NCBI GenBank assembly: GCA_002400845.2
Contig: NVRK02000013.1
Location: 1 to 46,155, forward strand
Length of the DNA stretch: 46,155 nt
Reading direction: 5' to 3'
Source: Hyphomicrobiales bacterium
GTDB lineage: Bacteria; Pseudomonadota; Alphaproteobacteria; Rhizobiales; Rhizobiaceae
Within the stretch, counting starts at the first letter, position 1. Each line of letters begins with the position of its first letter. Both the position numbers and the translations under genes were made by a program. Positions 18,938 to 25,923 of this stretch are shown piece after piece. The notes beneath the pieces were generated by a model. The model had not been told where the DNA came from. It saw nothing but the letters and a program-made list of their open reading frames with translations, and did no database searches.

Positions 18938-19636
18938 TTAAGTATTAGCCTGTGGCACGCTTCTGCCCAAACCGTCGTGTAAATCTAACATACGCTCTAA
19001 CCATTCAAGCATTCGCGTACCCTTTGGAATCATGTGCAGACCTGAAACAACACGCAACCACTGAAACGCGCCAAACACGATATAGTCTGCATATCGTGGA
19101 TATCTACCACCGATAAAGGGTTGCTTTTTGAGCATTAAATTCATGGCATTCAAGATTTTAACAAGTTCTGGAATGCTATCTTCTCTATTTGAAACAAACT
19201 CTTCTAAGGTTTTGCCCGCTCGCTTTTCTCTACTTTCGCGGAAATAGACTTTATTCTCATCATCCAGCATGTTGTGAATGTCGAGTATTGCCCAACCCGC
19301 TATCCATGTGTGAAGCTGTGTTAAGGTCCAGCTTTCAACAAAGCGACTAAGCGCAATGCCACCCTCGCCATGAAACAACCTATCACCAACATCTGGATAT
19401 GAATTGCGCAAATAGAGAGCGATTTCAAATGATTCATGCACCAAATTTTTGCCATGACGGATTAATGGCACAGTTGAAAAGCCACCATTTTCCATTTTAT
19501 CAATATCAACAAAACTCGTTGGCACGCTTTCAAACTCTAGTCCCTTGTGGGCTATAGCCATTTTCACTTTCCAGCAATGAGGTGAAAATGGTTTGCTTTT
19601 GTCTTCGCCAACTAGGTCATACAATTTGATGGTCAT
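18938..19636 (-). CDS. Glutathione S-transferase family protein (beta-etherase-like)
   Basis: Cytosolic GST-fold protein, 232 residues. The N-terminal thioredoxin-like domain (1-80) contains KPFSPHCWKVKMAIAHKGLEFE and the glutathione gamma-glutamyl binding site FSTVPLIRHG...VHESFEIALYLRNSYP (VP and ES). An all-helical C-terminal domain follows, with FIGGRYPRYADYIVFGAFQW, which holds the conserved N-capping/Asp region. The SPHCWK segment resembles LigE/LigF beta-etherase-type GSTs. Their activity on lignin dimers should not be assumed here; many Hyphomicrobiales have such paralogues of unknown substrate. It is a single gene, divergent from the ABC-F gene over 210 bases. Confidence 0.86.
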   Translation of the reverse strand: MTIKLYDLVGEDKSKPFSPHCWKVKMAIAHKGLEFESVPTSFVDIDKMENGGFSTVPLIRHGKNLVHESFEIALYLRNSYPDVGDRLFHGEGGIALSRFVESWTLTQLHTWIAGWAILDIHNMLDDENKVYFRESREKRAGKTLEEFVSNREDSIPELVKILNAMNLMLKKQPFIGGRYPRYADYIVFGAFQWLRVVSGLHMIPKGTRMLEWLERMLDLHDGLGRSVPQANT

Positions 19637-19846
19637 TATTCGTGCCCTATTCTCTCATTATTGAAATAAGAATTAGCATTTTTTAAAAATATGAAAATAA
19701 CTAACTGACTTTAATACACACAATTTAGTCAGTTCTATGAATGTGACAAATCTGAGCAACAATGCAGTGAAATAAAGCTGTAAAATATGGTCGCATAATG
19801 TGCTTTATGCTTGCGTTTAGTCACGCGCTAAGCCATAGCCAACCCC

Positions 19847-21739
19847 ATGATAACGATTAATGATCTTACTTTCCGCATGATGGGCCGTACGCTTTTTGAT
19901 AAAGCCAGCGTAAACATTGATGACGGCGTTAAAGCTGGCCTTGTTGGCCGCAATGGCACAGGCAAAACCACGCTCTTTAAAATGATAACGGGTGATCTTC
20001 ACCCTGAGTCTGGTGATATTGAACTTCGCAAGAATATTAAGATTGGTCAGGTAGCGCAAGAAGCACCTGGAACAGACCAATCTTTGTTGGAAGTTGTGCT
20101 AGAGGCGGATGTTGAGCGTACAAGCTTGATGAAGGAAGCTGAAACAGCGACAGATCCAAACCGCATTGGCCTGATACACGAGCGTCTAAACGACATTGAT
20201 GCACATTCGGCAGAATCGCGTGCAGGTTCTATTTTGAACGGTCTTGGTTTTGATGCAGAAGCACAAAAACGACCATGTGGTTCATTTTCGGGTGGTTGGC
20301 GCATGCGCGTGGCCCTTGCGGCTGTACTTTTCGCTGAACCTGACTTGCTGTTACTCGATGAGCCTACCAACTATTTGGATCTTGAAGGAACTGTTTGGCT
20401 AGAGAATTATGTCGCCAAATATAAGCATACAGTTTTGCTAATCAGCCACGATCGTGACCTATTAAACAAAGCCTGTAATATGATTGTGCATTTAGAGCAT
20501 AAAAACCTTACGCCCTATAAAGGGGGCTATGACACGTTTGAGCGCACACGCGCTGAACGCTTAATGTTGCAAACTAAGCAAGCTGAAAAACAAGATGCTA
20601 AGCGCAAGCACATGCAAGCCTTTGTCGATCGTTTTAAAGCAAAAGCCTCAAAAGCGCGACAAGCCCAAAGCCGGATTAAAGCGCTTGAAAAAATGCAAGT
20701 CATTAACGTTGCAATTGATGAGAGCGTTGCACCTTTGGTTTTTCCAAGCCCTAAAAGAGAAATCGCATCGCCTATTATCAACATGGAAAATGTTGGTGTT
20801 GGCTATGATAACGGGCCATTAATTCTAAAAGGGTTAAACCTTAGAATTGATGCCGATGATAGAATTGCGCTATTGGGCGCCAATGGTAATGGTAAGTCTA
20901 CTTTTGCAAAACTAATTGCAGATCGTCTTGAATATGCGGTTGGGCATGTAACGCGCGCTGAAAAGTTGAAAATTGCTATTTTTGCACAACACCAAATTGA
21001 TGATCTTATTCCAGAAAACACATGCTATGAGCATGTGCGTGCACTCATGCCAGGAGAACCAGAAGGCAAGGTTCGTGGCCGCGTTGCTAGAATGGGTCTT
21101 AGCGCCGATAAAATGGATACAAAGGCAAGAGAACTGTCGGGCGGAGAACGCGCACGGCTGTTGCTTGGCCTTATAACTTTTCATGCCCCTCATCTACTAA
21201 TTCTCGATGAGCCGACCAACCACTTGGACATTGATAGTCGCCGAGCATTGGTTATGGCTATTAATGATTATCGTGGTGCGGTAATTTTGATCTCGCACGA
21301 TCGCCATTTGGTTGAATCAAGTGCGGAACGTTTATGGCTTGTCGATAAGGGCAATGTTACCCCGTATGATGGTGATATGGAGGATTATAAAAAACTAATT
21401 CTCAAAGGTCCCGAAAAAGCTGTAAGCGCTAAGCGCGAACGCAAGTTGGCAGAAAAAGCTGCAAAAGCAGCTGCAAAATCTGATGGTAAAGCTAAGCAGC
21501 CACAAGCAGCGGCTTTTAATCGCAACGAAGCACAAAAGCGCATTAAACAACTTGATGGCATTATGAAAAAGGCCAATCAAGCAATTGGTAAATTAGATAC
21601 ACTATTGGCAGAAGCCTCTTCGCGCCAAGAGTTTAATCGTATTAGTGATTTAGCAAAGAAAAAGGCAGAGTTTGAACGTCGTTTAAATCAAGTAGAAGAA
21701 GAATGGTTGAAGCTTAGTTCAAAACTGGAAAAAGCTTAA
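19847..21739 (+). CDS. ABC-F family ATP-binding protein (Uup/YheS type)
   Basis: Soluble protein with two ABC ATPase domains and no membrane segments, 630 residues. ABC-F proteins act on ribosomes. The first domain has Walker A GRNGTGKT (34-41), the signature GSFSGGWRMR and LLLLDEPTNYLDLEG. The inter-domain linker (about 225-290) is basic and helical, like the P-site tRNA interaction motif. The second domain has Walker A GANGNGKS, signature LSGGERARLL and LLILDEPTNHLD. The C-terminal 110 residues are lysine/alanine-rich and end in a predicted coiled coil (about 565-630), as in Uup and YheS. This gene is normally next to ndk in Hyphomicrobiales. Exact subfamily (Uup or YheS) is not certain. 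It is convergent with the next gene. Confidence 0.92.
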   Translation: MITINDLTFRMMGRTLFDKASVNIDDGVKAGLVGRNGTGKTTLFKMITGDLHPESGDIELRKNIKIGQVAQEAPGTDQSLLEVVLEADVERTSLMKEAETATDPNRIGLIHERLNDIDAHSAESRAGSILNGLGFDAEAQKRPCGSFSGGWRMRVALAAVLFAEPDLLLLDEPTNYLDLEGTVWLENYVAKYKHTVLLISHDRDLLNKACNMIVHLEHKNLTPYKGGYDTFERTRAERLMLQTKQAEKQDAKRKHMQAFVDRFKAKASKARQAQSRIKALEKMQVINVAIDESVAPLVFPSPKREIASPIINMENVGVGYDNGPLILKGLNLRIDADDRIALLGANGNGKSTFAKLIADRLEYAVGHVTRAEKLKIAIFAQHQIDDLIPENTCYEHVRALMPGEPEGKVRGRVARMGLSADKMDTKARELSGGERARLLLGLITFHAPHLLILDEPTNHLDIDSRRALVMAINDYRGAVILISHDRHLVESSAERLWLVDKGNVTPYDGDMEDYKKLILKGPEKAVSAKRERKLAEKAAKAAAKSDGKAKQPQAAAFNRNEAQKRIKQLDGIMKKANQAIGKLDTLLAEASSRQEFNRISDLAKKKAEFERRLNQVEEEWLKLSSKLEKA

Positions 21740-21782
21740 CCTCTGTCAAACTTTAGACCTGTGCCAAATTATCGTATTTAAC

Positions 21783-22463
21783 CTAATCGTCTTTGGCTTG
21801 TCTGCCCCATTTTTGTTCTGGTTTGTTTTTGGTTTTATGATTGGATGCCTGTTTTTTAGCAACGCGGTTTTTACTTTTTTTACGTCTTTTGCGGCTGCGT
21901 CCTAGCACAAATAACACTACGCCAAGTCCAAGTGCTGCATAGCCTAAGGGCTGAAATTGCGTTGCTGGCTCTTCTACGTTAGCAACGACATAAACATCCA
22001 TATAGGCAATTGATGTGTCAAATTCTTCAACAGGTTTAACACTCACAGTGTAAGTGCCATTGTCTACAATACCGAAGTCTTGAGACACTCTGAACAGGTT
22101 TTCTGGGATCGCCCTTTTACTGTCTCGGCTTTCGCCGATTAGATTTGAATCTTCAATATTAATGTCTAATCGATCAGAAAAAACTATTCCATCAGCCCCC
22201 TTTATCTCAACATTGAAATTCAGAAAACTACCAGTCCAATTAGCGCCCGCTAAGCCTTTGCCAGATATTCGAATTCGCAAAGGGGCCATGTCGCTTGTTA
22301 ATCTAACTTTATGAGATTTCCAGCCTGTTTTCCAATGTCCTGTTTCTCGGTCAAAAACACGAAATTTGGCAACTTCTTCACCCGTATGTGCCACCTGATA
22401 TGATGGATAAATGAATGCAATAGCAAAGCCTGCTACAGCCAAAATTATTCCTAAAAAACGCAT
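21783..22463 (-). CDS. Unrecognised two-helix membrane protein
   Basis: I do not recognise this protein of 226 residues. Residues 3-22 form a hydrophobic signal-anchor (FLGIILAVAGFAIAFIY), followed by a periplasmic domain of about 145 residues rich in beta-strand patterns. The domain contains RVFDRETGHWKTGW and ends near VYVVANVEEP. A second helix (about 174-190, LGYAALGLGVVLFVLG) leads to a strongly basic cytoplasmic tail of about 40 residues (RSRKRRKKSKNR...). The basic tail fits an inside C-terminus by the positive-inside rule. It lies 40 bases downstream of holC, so it may be in the pepA-holC transcript. Function unknown. Confidence 0.75.
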   Translation of the reverse strand: MRFLGIILAVAGFAIAFIYPSYQVAHTGEEVAKFRVFDRETGHWKTGWKSHKVRLTSDMAPLRIRISGKGLAGANWTGSFLNFNVEIKGADGIVFSDRLDINIEDSNLIGESRDSKRAIPENLFRVSQDFGIVDNGTYTVSVKPVEEFDTSIAYMDVYVVANVEEPATQFQPLGYAALGLGVVLFVLGRSRKRRKKSKNRVAKKQASNHKTKNKPEQKWGRQAKDD

Positions 22464-22503
22464 GTCTAAAACCCCCTACGCATCAATAATTACTTAAAAT
22501 AAA

Positions 22504-22953
22504 TTAGGCTTTCTTTTCCCAGCCGCCATTACCATTTTGCTGCCAATACGTAACAGCATGGCCGGCTGATTTTTCAACTTTCCAACGCCCCCTAGCATGC
22601 TCTAAAGCCGCCTCATTATGCCCATCAAATATGTAAACGCCGCGTTCGTAATCGCTCAAATCGGGAGGCGTTGCACCATCGACCATAAAGCGAATTTGCG
22701 CGCCATTTGGATTTTTGGTTCCAAGGGTCAACCAAATTGGTTGATCCTTTGAATTCTCATCGTCTACCTTTGAATGGGGCAAAAAACTATCAGGCTTTTG
22801 CTTCCACAACACCATGTCCAGCACATCTAATGCAGTTTGATTGCCAACTTGCACAACGCAACGCCACCCCTTTTGCTCGCACTTTTCTAAAAGTCCAGGC
22901 AAAATATCAGCCAGTGTTTTTTCTGTTAAATGATAGAATAAAACTTCAGTCAT
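22504..22953 (-). CDS. holC: DNA polymerase III subunit chi
   Basis: The clamp-loader accessory subunit that links psi and SSB to the polymerase III holoenzyme. It has 149 residues, the usual size. Family features include EVLFYHLTEKTLADILPGLLEKC at the N-terminus, WRCVVQVGNQTALDVLDMVLW (substrate-like groove), and FLPHSKVDDENSKDQPIWLT. The C-terminal half ends in a conserved helix (AALEHARGRWK). It starts 31 bases after the pepA stop; pepA-holC pairing is widely conserved in proteobacteria. Confidence 0.93.
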   Translation of the reverse strand: MTEVLFYHLTEKTLADILPGLLEKCEQKGWRCVVQVGNQTALDVLDMVLWKQKPDSFLPHSKVDDENSKDQPIWLTLGTKNPNGAQIRFMVDGATPPDLSDYERGVYIFDGHNEAALEHARGRWKVEKSAGHAVTYWQQNGNGGWEKKA

Positions 22954-22984
22954 TGAATCATATATACCAGTTAATTATTTGATT

Positions 22985-24469
22985 TTATTGTTCATATTCA
23001 TTAGCAACTAAGCGGTCTAGTAAGCGTACACCAAAGCCAGACCCCCATGATCTGTTATACTCATTTGCAGGGGACGCCATTGCCGTACCGGCCACATCTA
23101 AGTGCGCCCAAGGGCAATCACGAACAAAACGTTGTAAAAATTGAGCAGCGGTAATTGAACCTGCTAATCTGCCACCTGTGTTTTTAACATCCGCATTTTT
23201 AGTATCAATCAATTTGTCGTAATCTGCGTGCAATGGAAAACGCCACAATAATTCGTTTGTGTCATTGCCAGCTTGTTCTAACTGTTTAGAAAGCTTGTCA
23301 TCATTTGAGAATAGGCCTGCATGGGTTTTACCAAGTGCCACTAATACAGCACCTGTCAGCGTTGCAAGATCGACCATGAATTTTGGCTTAAAACGACCTT
23401 CGCAATACCAAAGCAAATCTGCCAGAACTAAACGACCTTCTGCATCGGTATTAATCACTTCAATCGTTTGTCCAGACATAGATGTAACCACATCGCCCGG
23501 GCGTGTTGCTTTTGCATCTGGCATGTTTTCAACAAGGCCAATAATGCCTACTGCATTTACTTTAGCGCCACGTGCTGCAAGTGCATGCATGGTGCCAATA
23601 ACCGCCGCCGCGCCGCCCATATCGCCCTTCATATCTTCCATGCCGCCTGATGGTTTAATAGAGATGCCGCCTGTGTCAAACACAACGCCTTTCCCAACAA
23701 AAGCAACAGGTGCTTCTTTGGCATTGCCGCCATTCCATACCATCACTGCAACACGGGCTGGGCGTGCCGAGCCAGCGTTGACACTTAGGAGTGCGCCCAT
23801 TTTTAGGGACGCTAATTTCTTCTCATCTAGTATTTCAACCTTACAGCCAAGCTTGGTTAGTGCTTTTGCTTTTGCCGCAAATTCAACTGGGCCCAAAAAG
23901 TTTGCTGGTTCATTTACAAGATCACGCGCAAGCAACACACCATCGCTGACACCGTTAAAGCGTTTCCATGATTTTTTAGCCGCGCTATCAATGCTTGAGA
24001 TAAATTTGATTTTACGTGCGGGTGCTTTTGAAACATTTTGAGTTTTATGCGCGACAAAATTATAGGCGCGTAGCTTTGTGCCAGTTGCCATTATTGCTAG
24101 TGCTTCTGCATCAATACTTGTTTCTTTCTTGCCGCCAAGGTCTGTAAGAATTGTAACAGATTTTGACTTGCCCGTAGACGCGTAAATTTTACCACCAATT
24201 TTAAGCCAATCAGCTTCTGTATTTTTATCAACATTGCCAATGCCAACAACAACCAAACGGTCAATTTTTGCATTGGGTGCAATTACCTCAACAACGCTGC
24301 CATGTTTGCCAGTAAAACCTTGCACTTTAATTGCTCTTGAAATTTGACCATCTTTGTCAAACGCCTGCGCTGCTTTTGAAAGCTTACCTTTGGCTGAAAC
24401 CAATGCAACAACAGCACCTGAGTTAAGGGCATCTGTTTTGGCAAATGATATTGAGGGCAATTTAGACAT
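22985..24469 (-). CDS. pepA: Leucyl aminopeptidase (M17)
   Basis: Cytosolic di-zinc/manganese aminopeptidase that removes N-terminal residues; E. coli PepA also binds DNA. It has 494 residues and is full length. The N-terminal macrodomain-like part (1-160) is less conserved. The catalytic domain holds [32 protein letters not shown], with metal-binding K and D residues, and the signature [12 protein letters not shown] with the D and E ligands. AAGGAG stands 5 bases before the ATG, a strong site. It is divergent from lptG across a 362-base regulatory region with a CtrA-like box. In Hyphomicrobiales lptF normally begins in that region. Confidence 0.97.
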   Translation of the reverse strand: MSKLPSISFAKTDALNSGAVVALVSAKGKLSKAAQAFDKDGQISRAIKVQGFTGKHGSVVEVIAPNAKIDRLVVVGIGNVDKNTEADWLKIGGKIYASTGKSKSVTILTDLGGKKETSIDAEALAIMATGTKLRAYNFVAHKTQNVSKAPARKIKFISSIDSAAKKSWKRFNGVSDGVLLARDLVNEPANFLGPVEFAAKAKALTKLGCKVEILDEKKLASLKMGALLSVNAGSARPARVAVMVWNGGNAKEAPVAFVGKGVVFDTGGISIKPSGGMEDMKGDMGGAAAVIGTMHALAARGAKVNAVGIIGLVENMPDAKATRPGDVVTSMSGQTIEVINTDAEGRLVLADLLWYCEGRFKPKFMVDLATLTGAVLVALGKTHAGLFSNDDKLSKQLEQAGNDTNELLWRFPLHADYDKLIDTKNADVKNTGGRLAGSITAAQFLQRFVRDCPWAHLDVAGTAMASPANEYNRSWGSGFGVRLLDRLVANEYEQ

Positions 24470-24831
24470 GAATTCTCCTTAGGCAGAATTTGAAAGGTTG
24501 TGAGCAGAATGATTTGAGTTGATAGTTTAACAGATTCTACTTTTAGCACTTTATTGCACCTAGGGATAAGGTGCTATCAGGAATTATCAAGTGACCTAAT
24601 GGCAACACTTATAATAAACCACACAAAATGACAGTTAACTTGTTGTTAACCGAGTTTTTTCGTCCAATTTTAGCCATTTCATAGTTTAATAGTTTAGAAA
24701 TTAGTAACCTTGTTTTCAAAACGCGGCTTATTCAGCGAATACGAAAAGAACGTTGCGATTATATGAATGCATAACTTAACGAGAAGCACTATTTTAATGA
24801 ATTTTCATCCATCCGCAATTTGGACGCAGAT
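24470..24831. other. pepA-lptG intergenic region (lptF slot is empty)
   Basis: 362 bases without a gene of usual length. In related genomes lptF sits here. I see TATAAT at 24610-24615, the CtrA-type box at 24635-24650, a run of Ts after it (24655-24660), and a 12-codon leader ORF at 24797-24835. No recognisable remnant of LptF coding sequence is seen in any frame. Confidence 0.7.
24635..24650 (+). promoter_or_regulatory. CtrA-type binding box TTAA-N7-TTAAC
   Basis: TTAACTTGTTGTTAAC matches the full CtrA consensus TTAA-N7-TTAAC with both half sites and exact spacing. It lies 197 bases before the lptG ATG and about 170 before the pepA ATG. It stands 20 bases after a TATAAT, in a region with no other function. 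CtrA is the cell-cycle master regulator of Hyphomicrobiales and Caulobacterales. Binding is not shown; the site could control lptG-lptD or pepA. Confidence 0.5.
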
Positions 24832-24835
24832 ATGA
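24797..24835 (+). other. 12-codon leader ORF overlapping the lptG start
   Basis: MNFHPSAIWTQI, from an ATG with GAGAAG 10 bases upstream. Its stop TGA (24833-24835) overlaps the lptG ATG (24832-24834) as ATGA, the classic translational-coupling arrangement. lptG itself has only a weak GGA upstream. It could be a leader peptide or the last codons of a lost lptF. Translation not shown. Confidence 0.4.
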
Positions 24836-25923
24836 TTGGCAAAACGCTATTTTTCTATATCTCTTGGCGCTTCTTAAAACAGCTAATTGCCATGATGCTA
24901 TTATTGCTGTTTTTAATCGTGACAGTCGATTTTATTGAAACGTTGCGCAAGGTAAAGAACGAATCGGGCGTCTCTATGGGACAAATCTTTTTGATCTCGC
25001 TTTATACGGCGCCATTTTACATTGACAAAGCCTTTCCATTTGCTTGTCTTTTTGCCGCTATGGGAACACTTTCACAGCTAAATTCTAAGTTAGAATTGGT
25101 GGTTGCACGCGCGGCTGGCATTTCGGCATGGCAATTTTTATTGCCCATTGCAGGCACTGCGCTGATTATTGGTATACTAGCGTCAACGCTGTACAATCCT
25201 TTGGCAATAAATCTCTATGAGAGTAGTTTGGATATGCGCGCTGTGCATATTAAAGGTAAAGCACGCACAAATGCGACTTCGAAGACTGGATTTTGGCTTC
25301 GTCAAAAAGACGAAAATGGCAGTTCTGTTATCAATGCAGAATTGGCGCGTGACGGCGGCGTTCTTTTAGATGGCATTAAAATCCTTCGTTTTGACGAAAA
25401 CGACCTTATTTACGCTCAAATATCAGCTAAAAGTGCTGTGCATCAAGGCAATAGCTGGCTTTTAAGCGATGTTACCATCACAGATAGCGACCAGAAAATA
25501 ACCGCCCAAGCAACAATGATTTTGCCTACCAATGTGAGCACTCATTATTTACTAGGTTCGGTTGCCAACCCGGATTCAGTTAGTTTTTGGAACTTGCAAG
25601 ACACCGCAAAAAAGGTCGCTTCCTCTGGTCTTAACCATCTTCCCTATCTTGTGCAGTTTCAAAGCCTTTTAGCCCTTCCCTTTTTCCTAATTGCCATGGT
25701 AATAATAGCCGCAACTGTGTCGCTTAAATTTGTTCGCTTTGGACAGACTGGAAGGATGATTTTGGGTGGCATATCAAGTGGTTTCGTGCTTTATGCACTT
25801 ACAAGACTTGTAACTTCTTTGGGGAGCAATGGGGTTGTACCTCCGCTAGTTGCGGCATGGGCACCTTCTGTCATTGCTATATTATTTGGAATGAGCATGC
25901 TTTTGCATCAGGAGGACGGCTAA
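24832..25923 (+). CDS. lptG: LPS export permease LptG
   Basis: Inner-membrane half of the LptB2FG ABC transporter that extracts LPS and passes it to the Lpt bridge. With ATG 24832 it has 363 residues; an in-frame TTG at 24820 is also possible. It has the YjgP/YjgQ fold: helices at the N-terminus (FFYISWRFLKQLIAMMLLLLFLIVTVDFIETLRK), a periplasmic beta-jellyroll (about 135-260), and C-terminal helices ending VAAWAPSVIAILFGMSMLLHQEDG. VDFIETLRK and the C-terminal HQEDG ending identify LptG rather than LptF. lptF, its obligatory partner elsewhere, is not present upstream. The stop overlaps the lptD ATG (TAATG). Translational coupling with the 12-codon leader is likely. Confidence 0.93.
   Translation: MIGKTLFFYISWRFLKQLIAMMLLLLFLIVTVDFIETLRKVKNESGVSMGQIFLISLYTAPFYIDKAFPFACLFAAMGTLSQLNSKLELVVARAAGISAWQFLLPIAGTALIIGILASTLYNPLAINLYESSLDMRAVHIKGKARTNATSKTGFWLRQKDENGSSVINAELARDGGVLLDGIKILRFDENDLIYAQISAKSAVHQGNSWLLSDVTITDSDQKITAQATMILPTNVSTHYLLGSVANPDSVSFWNLQDTAKKVASSGLNHLPYLVQFQSLLALPFFLIAMVIIAATVSLKFVRFGQTGRMILGGISSGFVLYALTRLVTSLGSNGVVPPLVAAWAPSVIAILFGMSMLLHQEDG

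Noticed and set aside
23259-24041. A 260-residue plus-strand frame
   Set aside because: It is antisense to pepA, and the pepA protein is fully conserved with its metal motifs.
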